A stretch of DNA of 64,000 nucleotides from Girardinichthys multiradiatus (Eukaryota > Chordata > Actinopteri > Cyprinodontiformes > Goodeidae): assembly GCF_021462225.1 (NCBI RefSeq), contig NC_061808.1, positions 19,133,119 through 19,197,118 of the forward strand. The letters run 5' to 3'. The position numbers and the translations under genes were made by a program. Below the pieces are notes generated by a model that was given only the letters and a program-made list of their open reading frames with translations, ran no database searches and had not been told where the DNA came from. How positions within the stretch are numbered: the stretch's first letter is position 1; each line of letters begins with the position of its first letter. Below are positions 12,310 to 52,999 of this stretch, piece after piece.

Positions 12310-13545
12310 AATTTCACCTGTAAGTGATCTGAAACTGCTTTAAGTATAACCCAGTCTGATAACCACAATAGAGTACATTGAAGTAGTAACCAAGGGCCAT
12401 GAAGCTCTTTGGTCCTTCAGTTTGATAGTTATTGTAACAGCTTAGAAAGGCTAGGGTATTTGCCCTTTTCCAACACACATAAAGAGTGTGTGAGTTTTTA
12501 ATTGACAGTGCAGAAAATTTAGCCCACTCTTCTTTGCAGAAATATTTCCCTTCAGCCACATTGGAGGGTTTACAGTCAGGCTACAGCATCAGCTTATGGT
12601 CATGAACCAATGGGCTGACATTCTCCATCAGGATTTATTGGTAGAGAGCAGAATTCTCGGTTTCATCAATTATGACAAGTTATGAAGCAGGCCCAGATCT
12701 TCACACAAGGACCACTAATATGATATTCTTCTTTTGAAGTACTGTGATAGTTTAACACCAAATTTTAGGGGATGAACACCTACGTCTCACCACATAATTT
12801 TCTTGGTATCATCAGTATTATTTTTGGCGAATGTGAGACAGGCATTTGTGATCTTTTGGCCATCAGTGGTTTTGACCTTTGAACTCTTCCACTTACAAAT
12901 TTTGCCAAGACTTTCTTTATTGTTGAATCATAAACCCTGACCTTAACCAAGGCAAGTGAGGCCTGCAGTGCTTTATATGTTTTTATGTTTTTTTGGGCTC
13001 TTTTGTGACCTCCTCCATGAGTCGTTGATGTGCTCTTGGAGTAATTTTAGTAGGCCAGCCACTCCTGAGAAGGTTCACCACTGTTCCATGTTGTTCCATT
13101 TGTGAATAATGACTCATTGTGGTTTCATGGACTCCCAAAGTTTTAGAAATTATTACTTAATCCTTTCCAGACTGTTAGATATGAATGACTTGTTTCTCAC
13201 ATTTTCTTTAATTTCTTTACATTCTGACATGATGTGTTGCTTTTTGAGATTTGTTTTGTCTTCAACAGGTTTTATTGAAGTTATTTCTTGATTTAACAGC
13301 TATAGCTGTAATCAGGTCCGGGTTTGGCTAAGGAACTGTAATTCAGCATTCCATATAAATGTGGTCACTCACTGGTAAATGATTACGTCAGAAGGGGGAC
13401 ATTTACTTTTTCACATAGAGCCAAGGTTGGTTTGGATAGCTTTTTTTTAAATAAAAAATTGAAATCTTTATTTTTTGCATGTTCTCGTGTTATCTTTGTC
13501 TGACATGCAAATTTGTTGATAAGCAATAAATAGGTACAGAAAAGC
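12310..13545 (-). mobile_element. Decayed Tc1-like element
   Basis: Minus-strand reading recovers broken transposase (R-S-G-W-P-T-K-I-T-P-R-A near 13050; V-Q-R-S-K-P-L-M-A-K-R near 12870) with many stops. The right flank carries the T-rich gttggtttggatagc terminal sequence near 13425. Confidence 0.65.
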
Positions 13546-13589
13546 ATTAGAACCCACCTTTTTATCTATTGTCAAGTTTTAGTTCCTTC

Positions 13590-13860
13590 GTCATCCATCC
13601 ATTGTTTCTACACGCTTATCCTTGCAGGGTGGCAGGGGGCTACTGCCTATCTCTAGCCTGGGCAGGTCACTAGTTATAGTGTAATCAGTTAAACTAACAG
13701 TCATGTTTTTGGACTGAGGGAGGAAGCTGGAGTACCTGGAGAAAACCCACACATGCACAGATAGAATAAGCAAACTCCATGCAGAAAGACGCCAGGCTGG
13801 AATTTGAACCAAGGACCTTCTTGCTGCAAAACAGCAGTGCTACCAACTGCAGCCCATGCT
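13590..13860 (-). repeat. Dispersed fish retroposon-like repeat
   Basis: Contains catccatccattg, cttatccttgcagggtggc, catgtttttggactgaggga and ccaaggaccttcttgctgc, the recognisable order of a very common teleost interspersed repeat. Related short pieces occur at 47515-47620 and 54018-54105. Class not assigned with certainty; probably a LINE 3' tail. Confidence 0.6.
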
Positions 13861-15199
13861 TAGTTTTGCAAACTGAATTTTAAAAAGGCCAGTGATTCAT
13901 ACAATAAACTCCACTTTTTTGTTGTTTCTGTTCTGCTCTGTGTAAACAATTTATCTTTCTTTCTCTTTGAGTATGCAGAATATTTTGACAGAACAGATTT
14001 GTCTATGTTCTAAACACTTTGAATCACACTCACACCCAGGTGATGGTGCAACATGTTTTACTCCCATGTTCTCAGCCTTTCTCTCTCTTCCCTCTTCCTC
14101 GTTGCACGCACACTCGCACACCAAAACACGCCTACATGCTGGGGAATTTGTGGCCTCAGGCTAACCAAACACAACCTAACAGTGGTGGAAGAGCCCTGAG
14201 AGAAACTAACTACATTCAGCACACTCACAGCAGCCTAACAGCATGGAGCTCCTCAGTTATGACATTAAAAGGGCTCCTTCCCCACCAGCGGGGTTGCAAG
14301 GTGGGTAATTGGCAGAAATCTCGTGATCAGGGTACATATCTCTGCAAGATTGTTTTTAAACATGCTGAGTCAAAGAGTAGCAGGGAGTTTTCAGGCAGAG
14401 AGACTCCTAAAGTTGCTGTTTTTCTAATAGCATTTCTCTTTTGCATTCAGTGGAGGTGGGTTTTTAGACTTAGGAAAACAATCCAAGCTGATGGTTTCAA
14501 GATGTGTGTTTGTGTAGCAGTATGATAAAGATTTATGATCATTTATAGGCACAGATAGTCATGTTTATTTAAACCAGTTGGTCAGAGGGTAATCTTGCGT
14601 TGCTGGGATGCATTTCTCCTACAGGAATAGAGGTTCAGAAATCTTTAGAGGCTGTTGGTGGAAACAGAGTTTAAGGCCAAAAAGTTTACTGTCATTCTAT
14701 GCTGGAAATAAATAAATCTTCAAGTTATTTCATGTGATAAAATTTGCAGAAATAAACAGAAAATTTATGAAAGTAAATTACACTAGATATAGTAATGTCT
14801 TTTTCAATTTCATTTTATGATAGAAGGAACTAGAATTTAGTTTTTCTCCAAAACATTGTTAATGTTTATTGGTGTGCTGAAAATTAGTTTTAATACTAAA
14901 GTAGAATTTAAATATGTGGATAAGCTGGCACTTGCAAACTTGTGCAGGGTCTTAATTTTCCATCTTTGTGAATCTCTTCCTCTGATAACCTATTAAACGT
15001 GCCTATCCCACAAGACCTGCGCTGTCTTCACATTTCTGTACACAAGAGTAAGTAAATCCAAAAAAGATTAAAAAGCAAAACAAATGGACTTCAGTTCTTG
15101 TAGTTAAGGACGTTTCACTCTTCATCTGAAGGTCTTTCTCAATTCGAAGTTAGTGAGGAGAGGTTTTAAGGTTTTAAGCTGTTTGGGATGTGCCATTCT
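13861..15199. other. Intron 1 sequence, nothing recognised
   Basis: Open frames near 13967-14525 are rich in His and Thr from CA-type sequence and show no family resemblance. No splice-supported exon was found. Confidence 0.4.
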
Positions 15200-16145
15200 G
15201 TACGTTTAAATTCACATACAGATTAGACTCCCCTAACAATAGTGCGTCGTTAACAACAATTACCTTGCCAACAACATCAACTCAGCCGCAAAGTTTCAGA
15301 CCGCCTAAAAACACAAAGCAGGATCGTTTGATAATGAGGCTCATAATGTGAAGAGATTTGTGTTTCTGTAAAATCAATACCTACAGACCTTCAAACTTTA
15401 TTTAGCTTTTAGATTAACTCAAGAGCGGTGCATGGTAGGCTTCATGGAATGGGTTTCTGTGGCCGAGCAGCTTCATCCCCAAGCGCAATCCAAAATGGGC
15501 TGCGAAACACATCACAATCTAGAGCAGTACACGTGTTTTCTCAAGTTTTGAACCATGCCTCTCTGCTTGGCTGTCCAGTGGATGAGTCTGGGTTTGGCAG
15601 TTGCAAACAGTGCTTGATTGACTACATCCTGTCATGGGTAAAGTTTGGTGCTGAAGGGATTACAGGTCCTTCTCAAAATATTAGCATATTGTGATAAAGT
15701 ACATTATGGAAAATAATGAACTTTATCACAATATGCTAATATTTTGAGAAGGACCTGTATGTTGTAGGGCTGTTTTTCAGGAGTTGGGCTTGGTTCCTTC
15801 TTACAACATGATTGTGCACAAGTGCACAAAGCAAGTTCCTTAAGGACATGGATGAGTGACCTTGGTGTGGAAGAAGGTGACTGGTGTGCACAGAGCCATG
15901 ACCTCAATCTAACCTTTCAGATGAATTAGACTGAAGACTGTGAGCCAGGCCCTCTTCTCCAGCATCAATATCTGATAAACACATTTTTAAGCCTTGTGGA
16001 AGGTGTTACTAAAAGAGTTTAAACTGTTATATCTTCAAGGAGTAAGCCAACTCCATTTTAAACCCTATTAATTAAGAATTGGGTACCATTTAAGTACATG
16101 TGTGTTTAAAGGTCAGTGTCCCAATGCTCTTTGCAGTACAGTGTC
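15200..16145 (+). mobile_element. Tc1-like element relic interrupted by a MITE
   Basis: Plus-strand sequence follows a known Tc1 layout: G-R-L-H-G-M-G-F-C-G-R-A-A-S, then D-E-S-G-F-G, V-K-F-G-A-E-G-I, the MITE at 15663-15757, then F-S-G-V-G-L-G and the 3' region ending near 16142. Multiple stops and frameshifts. The same reading frame of thought resumes on both sides of the MITE. Confidence 0.75.
15663..15757. mobile_element. Palindromic MITE nested in the Tc1 relic
   Basis: A foldback of two arms of about 43 bases, identical but for one mismatch (caggtccttctcaaaatatt on each end, inverted), flanked by TA on both sides (15661-15662 and 15758-15759). The arm sequence matches the terminal repeat of a widespread fish mariner-type family. 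Carries no gene. Confidence 0.9.
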
Positions 16146-16903
16146 AGTAGTTTAGTTATCAGTAGATTGTGCTTTCTATTTTTTGGCCCTGAAAGCCCAG
16201 TCATGTTTTTATTGCAAAGTCATTCTAGTTGATTGAATGTGGAATTCAGAAATTCAGACCTCCAATAACAAATGAAACACAGCATGACTACAGATTGATG
16301 TTGAGAAAAATGCACAGATGATCAATTTTAGTGTTTAAATGCACATGCTGTTTTATACCTCCCATTGAGACTGTATACCACATGTATTTTGTTTGAAAAA
16401 AAATGTCACGTTGGAACTTTTGCTGTTTCTCTGTAAGCTAAGCTAACAATAGCTTTGAACTGTATGGTAGAACTGCTGTTGCAATACCACTGTAGCTGGT
16501 GGTTTATTGTATCATCTTTGTAGTGTGCATCATTTTATTTTTAATAAAAGCAGCCCCTTCCTAATTGCAGTTTCAACAGTGATGCATCAGTTGCATCTGT
16601 AGATTTAAGTTTTCTTGTTGAATCCGTTTTTGATAAATATTGGAGGTCCACACTGACAAATATTAGAAGAATGCAATCTTCAGATCTTAGAATCAAAAGT
16701 TATGAATCATTGCACCCATGGGGCACAAGATCAGATGATAAATACAGTATAAAGTGAAGCATATGAAACATGACTGTAGTAGTATGATAAAGTCACAAAA
16801 CACAATGTCCTCTGGTGACCTTGTTGTTGCAAGTTGACACAGTTTGTTTTGTTATTAATGGCAGTCTTTAAAAACCTCATTATTTCTGTTAAATACCTTT
16901 CAG

Positions 16904-16982
16904 ATTTCCTTAGTTAAATTTTCTTTTGTTCATTTGGTTGAAAGGATAATGTGTGCATGACGACACCAACCCTTTTGTGACG
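16904..16982 (+). promoter_or_regulatory. ptk2b: ptk2b 5' leader with short upstream ORFs
   Basis: Leader part of the first coding exon. The acceptor is probably the pyrimidine-rich site ending at 16903; a second AG before 16945 is possible. Two tiny upstream ORFs sit directly before the main start: ATG 16949 stops at 16960, and ATG 16957 stops at 16980, two bases before the main ATG at 16983. The main ATG has A at -3; the 16957 ATG has T at -3 and should be weaker. Such leaders often dampen translation, but no effect is shown here. Confidence 0.5.
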
Positions 16983-31798
<14,816 letters not shown>

Positions 31799-32055
31799 AT
31801 TGCTATTTTTCTTTTCCGATTTTTCTGACGTTTCCCATGTCTGTTTAAAATAACATTTGGACCATGTCAGACAGTTTTGCTTTGATAAATATGAGCCAGC
31901 TGCAGCCTCTGGTTCTTTGGACAACCATCAGCGTGTAAATAAATGGCATGTTTAAATTCGATGCTACTGATTAGATCAGCGAGACTGTCAAAGAAAAGTC
32001 AAATATGCACACAGTCATTTATATTATATTAAAAAAGACAGTCCCATAAAATAAA
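31799..32055 (+). other. ptk2b: ptk2b 3' UTR with candidate polyadenylation signals
   Basis: After the TGA the sequence turns AT-rich with AATAAA at 31938-31943 and again at 32050-32055. Either could end the transcript; the cleavage site is not determinable here. Confidence 0.45.
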
Positions 32056-32849
32056 GTGTAATGATCTGATTTATCAGGCTGCTGCCACACCTGATCTGGG
32101 TCACTCTGATCATGGCTTTTTTTAAAGTCAGTGACGAGATCTTCCTTTGTTTGCTGAAAATAAAAATCTCTGTAAATACAGAATGTGTCCTGGATTAATG
32201 ATTGATAACTACACATTAATACATTCATCAAATTCTCAACAGAAGTAAAGGTTTTACTTTTCTAACTACATCACATGTAAAGTGTAAAAAATAATCCTAC
32301 CAGAAAATGAGTCAGCAGCTGACCAAAATAATTCATTAAAGGGATAGTTGCAATTTAGTAAGTTGCTGTTCTGTTGAAGAGGTTTTGACTAGTCAGTATT
32401 TACCTGCAGTACTAACTCCTGTAGTGTCTAAAAGTTGATGAACCACAGATCAATTCACCAGGCAACAGTATAGAGAAAGAAACAAAAGTGGACTTTTGCC
32501 AACACTCCAATCTTAAAGACGTTTTAGAAGTTATAAATATTTAAACCATGTCTGCATTATAAATTTAGTCTATTTATAATGCTGCATTTGAAATGTTCAC
32601 TCACTTACTTAATTGCACCTCTCTCTTTATTTTGTCATTTATTACGTGCCCTGGCCTGTAACATGTTTACTGATGCGACTGGGCAGCAAAGGTTTTAGAT
32701 GCAGATTTTGTTGAGATTATAGTTTTTGAGCATGTCTTCAGGCTCAGTTTTAGAAGAAAAGCCTCTAGACCCTTTTTACATTGCAGTGGACCGTGGTAGG
32801 TTATGGTGCGTAACAAAGTAACCTCTTTAGTGTATCCAGACAGAAACAT

Positions 32850-33020
32850 CTGGATGCCCCATGGCTCAGTGGTAGAGCAGGTGCCCCATATGGAGAGGTT
32901 GCAGTTGTGCCCAGTTTTATTCCCAACCCTGGGCTATTTGCTGCACGTCTTCCCCTTTTCTCTCTGCCATTCTTCCTGTCCACCTACAAATGAATAAAGG
33001 CCACTAGCACCACAAAGACC
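32850..33020 (+). mobile_element. tRNA-derived SINE
   Basis: The head has an A-box-like tggctcagtggtagagc (32863-32879) and a degenerate B-box-like region near 32912. The body ends in ggccactagcaccacaaa and a short A-rich tail. It is not a functional tRNA gene: the B box is mutated and no cloverleaf closes. Confidence 0.8.
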
Positions 33021-33159
33021 TTTAAAAAATATATGCCAGTGTAAATTAATTATTAATTATTATTATACCACATTACTTTTATACCAGATAGTTGGCTGGA
33101 TATCCTTAAAACGTTGCATTTTCCCGTACATGTTTCTCTTTGATTGGACTATTCTAACA

Positions 33160-33650
33160 CATGAATAAGCTCTAAACCATCTAAACCATTCCAATGTAGC
33201 TACGGCTGAACCTTTAGGTTACTCACCCTGCTGGAAGGTGAACCCCTGCCTGTATCAAGTCTTGTGCAGTCTTCAACATTATTTCTTCCAGGATTGCCCT
33301 GTGTTTAGCTCCATCCATCTTCCCATCAACTCTAATCAGTTTCGCTGTTCCTGTTGAAGAAAAACATCCTCAGAGCATAATGCTAGCACCTCCATGTTCC
33401 ACAGTGAAGATGATGTGTTTATGGTAATGTACAGTGTTAGTTTTCTGCCTCACATACTTATCTCATGAAAGCCAAAAAAACTAATTAAGGTCTTATCTAT
33501 ACAGAGCACCTTCTTCCACATGTTTACTGTGTCTTCTACATGGCTTGGAAAATCCAGACTGGCTTTTTGTGGCTTTCTTTCAGTAATGACTTTCTTTCTG
33601 CCACTCTTCTATAAAGGTGGATTTGTGAAGTGTGCATCTTATAGAAAGCC
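33160..33650 (-). mobile_element. Tc1-like element relic
   Basis: Minus-strand transposase remnants: agctccatccatcttcccat near 33309, atgttccacagtgaagatga near 33394, agagcaccttcttccacatg near 33504. No termini seen. Confidence 0.65.
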
Positions 33651-34583
33651 ACACCACTTTAAAAAAAGAAAATTTTAAATAAATTATTTAGAAATATTTG
33701 CCTAAATTGAGAAAGAGGTTAGTGTTAGTGTTGACTTGAATTTTTATTATAAGTGTGTATTAAGAAGCACAGTGTAGGACAGGAGTATGATAACCACAGA
33801 GGTAAATTTAACAGATTAATCCCTGATTTTCTCACATGAATACATTTATGTTACATCAAACTAATTATAAGCATTTTTTGTAGGGATCTGTGAGCCCATC
33901 CAGTGTGGTTTTCCCATGTATATTTTATATACAGTTTCATACAGTAAATGCCTTCTAGTCAGAGAGAAGCAGAATTTAATTAATTTTACTCTGTTTCTTT
34001 ATTTTATAACCATTCATAATAAGCGTAATTATGGTAACAAAAGGCAATGCAATTAACATTTCTGCTCAAACCTTGTTGCTGTAACCAGTCTGGTCACTCA
34101 TTACTGGCTACGAATAAAACCAAAACACGTGATGTCAAATTCATGGGTTGTAAATCAAACTTGAATGAATCTGCCTCATACTCTGGCTAAATAAATGTTA
34201 TTTTTACTCTCAAAGTGAGCTATGCTGAATTTACAAGGATCATATCATCTATTATAAAATGGAATAAAAATCAGTGCTTTGATTCCAGAGAATAGCTGAC
34301 TGTTGAAGAAGATGCGTTTGAAGAAAATGTATATCCTGCTGAGACCATTAGATAACCTTAAAATAACATTTAATCATTAAATTAAGCCTTGAAGACAGCC
34401 TAGATGGTTTACCAACCCACCCTACTTAGTTACTGACAACTGCTACTGTTGACCAAATATACAAAGTGACACTGATTTTAAGCTGAGTGCTACAACAGGA
34501 AAAAAGATAATCCTCTGTAAAAGATTAAGTCCAAACTAACTCTGGTGATGCACCAATTTCAATGACCAGATTCTTTTGCTAAA

Positions 34584-34980
34584 TGTCATGTTTTTCTCTA
34601 ATTGATTAAAAAACATCATATTTATTTATCTAGTATAGTAGAGAACCTTGAACATGAGCAAACTACAAAACCCTCATGGGGTATAACACAAGAATCCAAC
34701 GAGGAATGAGTGGAAAGTCGAAGCCTAAACACTGGGAGGATGGAACAGGTGAGTCTTTTTACTGAATGATCAACAGCTGTGTGGGGCGCGTGACTAGAAC
34801 AGCTGAGGGAAAATGGCTGAAATGACACAGAACAAATACAGAGGGGAAGGAATCAAACCAGGGAAAAGCCAGAGAAATAACTGAACAGAGCAAAATAACT
34901 AAACACAACAAAATACAGGAATCAATTCAAACTAACAGATTAAGACAAAACACGAAAACAACGTCCAATACCTCATGACA
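34584..34980 (-). mobile_element. Possible solo LTR
   Basis: 397 bp bounded by tgtcatg and catgaca. On the minus strand it begins TGTCATG and has AATAAA near 34627-34622, close to its 3' end, the same layout as the LTRs at 57816 and 60291. No clear target duplication. Confidence 0.45.
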
Positions 34981-35495
34981 GTAACAGTGATAACATTGAT
35001 CAAGATTGAGTAACCGAGGTACCTACAGAAGTCGGATCACAGGTTCTGGTCAGTTACAGAATTTGATGTTTCACTGACACCTCATTGGTTCACATACAAA
35101 CTGGTTTAGGTTAATTAACATTTGTTGCATAATGGCCCATCCATGTATATTTGTGAATATTTTGTTAGGATTCTGCTGTTGAGGCTGCTGCAGTACTACT
35201 GAAGTCCATCAAAGCAAGGTGTGTCAAATCTGGATGGTTTAATCTATTCAATATATCGGACCAACTACATGTTAGATCCCATAGCTGCCGTTATAGCTAC
35301 AAAGAATAATCACTTTTTAAAATAAGAGGTGGGAATCTGAATTAAAATGTCAGTGGTCTCATTACGTTTAGTAAGGCTAGGTGACATCCGAACCCACAAA
35401 AGATGAACTATTTAATAAAAGCTTGAATAACACCAAATCAGAGTCCAGTAGACGAATATTTTTTCAGTTTTTTCTTTAAACTTTGCCACAAAAAC

Positions 35496-48781
<13,286 letters not shown>

Positions 48782-49269
48782 TTTGCGCTCTGTTGGAAAA
48801 GATAAGTCCAACTTGATCAGAAAGGAGAGCGCAGTAGGTCCCGTCCGTCAGAGTCCGCTCAGTGAGAGAAACATGTGTCATCTTCGCAGCTGGAAGACAT
48901 ATCAAGACAACTGCACAACAACTGCTGCTATATCAGAGGGAGAGGAGAGGAGAGGGCGGAGAAGCTCTCCGACCCAACTACTGTACCGTCTTTCAGCATG
49001 GGTAATTTTTTCTCCAGGCCCCACTGAAATGTGTTGCTGTGGTGGTTGAAAGCTGCTGTTTTAGAAACCTGACCATGAGAAGACGCGGAGTGTTGTCCAG
49101 GTTTGCGCCGGTGCCAAATCCACACTCATTTTTACGCACGTTGCCAAACTGTCTCGTCCTAATTTATAATGATTGAAAAAAATATTGATCTGGACAGAGG
49201 TAGATCCAACCAGCAGGAAACATGCGTCTTTATCTGGTAGGATACCTCTGACAGTGCCTTTATTTCTCC

Positions 49270-49322
49270 TCCTGCTCATCTCTCTCTCTCTCTTCCTCTT
49301 GCTCTCTCTCTTTCTCTCCCTC
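49270..49322. repeat. CT-rich microsatellite
   Basis: Imperfect (CT)n tract, about 50 bases, in the 5' flank of chrna2. Confidence 0.7.
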
Positions 49323-49894
49323 ATAGTTTGCCATACATTTGTGATGCAAAGGAAACTGAAATACCACTTTACCACTTTAATCTAAAAAACACTACTGTTT
49401 AATTGTAGTTTTATGTCATATAGTCGCACTATTAATTCAACCTTCTTTGACACAAAGATACGCAGTTTAACTCAAGTGGGATATTTCTGTGGAAAGCAGC
49501 TAGAGGGCAGACTAAGTGAATTAATATTCTTGGGGATATGTTAGTTCTCCAAACGTAAGGACTAACACAGAAACTATAATGGTATTTGAAAACAGGATAC
49601 AAAGATGATTTCATTGGAACACCCATGCATTATTATCTCGACAACATCACAATCTTTCTGAGACCCCGAAGAATCCTTTCACAACCGGTTTATCCTTGAC
49701 TGGTACTTTCTTACTCCAGAAAAGTATAGGAAAACATGTTTTTACAGCTTCTCACGTGTGCTGTTTTTTTTTTTTTTTTATTCTCTATAAAAAAAAAAAA
49801 AAACGAAACAAAAAAACCCCCTCAAAATTAAAGTCCTTATCCTAATATCAGAGTTATTTTGGCATTAAATTAGCAACAATGAACACACGGTGCC

Positions 49895-50430
49895 CTGCAG
49901 ATTATTAATACCTCTTTATTTTATTCACATTTTGTCATGCTAAAATCATAAACCTCAGTGTATTTTAGGTGATGAACCAACACAAAATACTGTTTACCTG
50001 TAGGACAAATCAAAGTTTATGATTTTTCCCACTCAGAATTAGGTCTAAATTTTGTCTACACCATTCCAATGCACAAATTTGACCTGAACCATTACATCAT
50101 AGCTCTGGTTGAAAATGTAGGCCCAATTAGCAGCATGATGGTGCCACTACCATGTTTCACCATGGAGACGGTGTGTTCAGGGTGGTGTCTAGTATTAGTT
50201 TTTCATCATACATAGCATTTTGCATGGTCCAATGGTTTGATTTTGGTTTCATCGGACCCGAGCAACTTCTTCCGCAAATGCATGGTACGCTTTAAAGATT
50301 TCTAACAGGAAAACTGGTATAACCCCTTTTTGGTTTATCACATGAAGTCCCATTAAATTAGTGGTTTTAAAATGAGAAAATGTGACCAAGTTTAACAAGT
50401 ATGAATACTTTTGCAAGGCACTGCAGTCAT
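49895..50430 (-). mobile_element. Tc1-like element relic
   Basis: Minus-strand transposase signatures (ccatgtttcaccatgg near 50150; ggtttgattttggtttcatc near 50232) and the terminus acttttgcaaggcactgcag at 50407-50426. Confidence 0.7.
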
Positions 50431-51198
50431 TATGATGCCATCTAAATCCATCCAGATCAAATCTTTTTTTGATTTACTAGTTAGCCATTAGCAACTTGGC
50501 TTTTAAGTGAAGCCATGCACAGTTTAAGAGGAGGTTTTGCATAAGGTTTTGTGGTGACTGGATTTCCAGCACACACATATACCTAAGCACTATATAGTCA
50601 TTTCCTGTAAATATGTTGTAAATCGTGGTTCTTAGATATATATACACTGGCCACTTTATAAAACATGTTAATGTAATGAAGACAACAACATAAAGTTCAA
50701 ACCAAGCATCAGAATATAGAACTCCCATTCATTTATCCATTGTCTGTCCCCCATTTTTTGGTTGTTGTAACAACATAATCCATGTGAACACTCTTCTCAT
50801 TCTAAATGTTCTTCTTTGCTGAAGACTACCCTGTCATTATAATTGCTTTCTAAACTCTCTCCTACTTTGTTCGTCAATATTAGACTTGGCTCAAACTTAC
50901 ACCACATACTGTTGCAAATTTTATTTCACAAAGAATTCCTGAATCAAAGATAATATTTCACAAGTTGCTGTTTTAGGCCCTGCTTTTAGCCTTTTCTTCA
51001 GCAATACATTGCCGTAACTATTATGATTCTGCTTAAGGTTTAACTACACATATTTTTGCTTCTCAGTAACAAAAACACAAAAGTATTTCGGCCTGTCATT
51101 CTGGGGACAAACAGCTTACCAGCCTCCATTCATGTTGTTATTATTATTTTATTGGAAACTGACATCTGAGAAGTTTTGAAACTCCTTTCATAATTTTC

Positions 51199-52990
51199 TT
51201 AGTGGTGGATTCTGACAATGTCTTTCAGCTGCCGAGAAAATGAAGCATGCAGGGCTTGTGATGACCTCTCCAACCTGCTGGCAATGTCTGCTGCGGCACG
51301 AAGCGTCTCTTCAAAGACCACAGACTCTTCTCTTACTCTGCTCCAGAATACAAAAACAAAAGGTTGCAGGAAAAGAGATGAGAACATGGAAGGTAGGTGA
51401 AGGAATCCCTGTTGACCTACTGTATATTATTCAGGGGTAAAATATGATAGATTTTTATTGTAATTGAAAAGACAGACTATAATACTAAAAAAAGTATGAT
51501 ACAGTCATATCACGTACACAGTGTTTTATATTTCAGGACATCTTTTGTCACTTCTAAAATGATCTTAATCTAACATCAAGTACACAAAATAACAACAGCT
51601 CTTTTTAGGTCTCACGCAAAAAGAGCTAACCTCTGTTAGGTCAAGGACTGGACTTTAATTAGACCATTGTAAGACCTTGAATATGTAGTCATTCTGCTAT
51701 AGGTTTGTCCTGTTGATGATCCAGCTTGGGCTAAGTGTTATCTGTCAGACAGATCGCCTTATATTTGATGCTTGAATACTTCTGTTTACAGAAAAGTACA
51801 TCAGTGATCACAAGATGCCCAGGCCCTGTGGACATACATTAGCCCAAATCACAATTCCTCCACCACCATGCTTGACAAATGCTATAAGTTTTTTGTACTG
51901 AGATGCTGTGTTTTGTTTATCACAAAAAGGTGCTATGATACGTGGTTTATTTAAAAAACAGTGATCTATCAATGTGTAGTCTTTGCAACATACAGTTTCT
52001 GTCAAAAGTTTACAAACACTCGCTTATCACGGTCAAGAATGTCATTAATTTAACATACAAAATAAAAAATATACCTAAATTCACCTAAATCTTTTCGTAC
52101 TGTCTAATATGGTGGCGATGGCATCAGGCTGTTTTGCTACCAGTAATACTTAATCCTTGTACAAAGTAGATGAAAAATGAAAAAGGAGGATGACCTTCGA
52201 GTTATTTAATTCAAGAGCTTGTTATTCAAAACTTGGGACACAAATGGTTGTTCCAACAGGGCCTTCAATGGCCTTCCAAAGTCCCAACCTCAACGGCATT
52301 AAAAATGTGTCTACTGTGCTCAAAAGCTGGGTATGTGGCAGAAAACCAATCTATTTCAATTATCTCGACCAATTCTGGTAAGAAAAGTGGACAAACATTA
52401 AGTCAGAATTGGACCAGAAGCTTGTTGATGGCCATCTATTATTAGTCATTATCTTTTAACAGTACTCACTTCTGCATCCCTGCAAAGCCATCTCCCTCCA
52501 GCTGGGATTTCAAGTCTTCTTCAGCTTTCTCCAAATGCTCCTTGCAGCCTTTATAGTCTTCTTGGATGCCTATAATGTTTTCTTTAATAACATCTTCATA
52601 TTTCTGATCTCCCAGCTGTGCCCCCACAAACTGCTCCAAGTTCTCCACCACTGCCTTGTTTCCACCCTGAATAGCCCGCAGATGGTCCAGCTCCTTTCTC
52701 CTGGCCTTCAGCCTTTGAGCTGAAACAGCTGCATTAGTGCTGAAGTGGACAGAACAGTTATCTGGTTGGGGTTCAAATTGTAGCAAGGGGGGCGGTGACG
52801 GCGTGGTTAAGAGATAGTTGTTTTTCACACTCACAGGCGCATCACCGGCAGCCTCCAACGTGTCACTGGTGGCCATTAAGGCAGGGTAGATGTCAAACCC
52901 TGAACCCCAATCATTGTCTCCACTTTGGCCAAATACCGGGGTTGCCAAGGATATCCAGACCAAGATGAGCTTCATCCAAAACTGCCACAT
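51199..52990 (-). CDS. Unrecognised secreted, coiled-coil-like protein, two coding exons
   Basis: Exons 52990-52470 and 51337-51199 (an acceptor three bases upstream, starting the exon at 51340, is also possible) give 219 codons. A clear signal peptide occupies about residues 1-21. Next comes an acidic, Pro-rich spacer (T-P-S-P-P-P-L-L) with one N-C-S glycosylation sequon at 78-80, then about 130 charged, helix-prone residues (K-A-R-R-K-E-L-D-H-L; C-K-E-H-L-E-K-A-E-E-D-L) suggesting a coiled coil, ending R-I-H-H. Only two cysteines (79, 149). An AG at 52998-52997 shortly before the ATG suggests a noncoding first exon upstream, and AATAAA lies at 51153-51148, about 45 bases after the stop. Intact frame, good splice sites and a poly(A) signal argue for a real gene. 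I cannot name the family; it is not recognisably clusterin or EPHX2, which neighbour CHRNA2 in human. Confidence 0.75.
51600..52460. mobile_element. Transposon relics in the intron of the secreted-protein gene
   Basis: 51640-51930 (minus) resembles a fish Tc1 type (tgcccaggccctgtgg near 51815; ccaccaccatgcttgac near 51859). 52190-52440 (plus) holds a broken transposase C-terminus (W-P-S-K-V-P-T type). Nearly the whole intron is transposon-derived. Confidence 0.55.
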
Positions 52991-52999
52991 GATAACCTG

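Noticed and set aside
13967..14525. Coding gene in ptk2b intron 1
   Set aside because: The frames are composed of His/Thr-rich low-complexity sequence without splice sites or family resemblance.
16953..16982. Upstream start of ptk2b at the GTG 16953
   Set aside because: Not an ATG, and an in-frame TAA lies at 16947-16949; the first in-frame ATG is at 16983.
32863..32912. tRNA gene
   Set aside because: Only the A-box region is good; the B box is degenerate and the body continues as a SINE.
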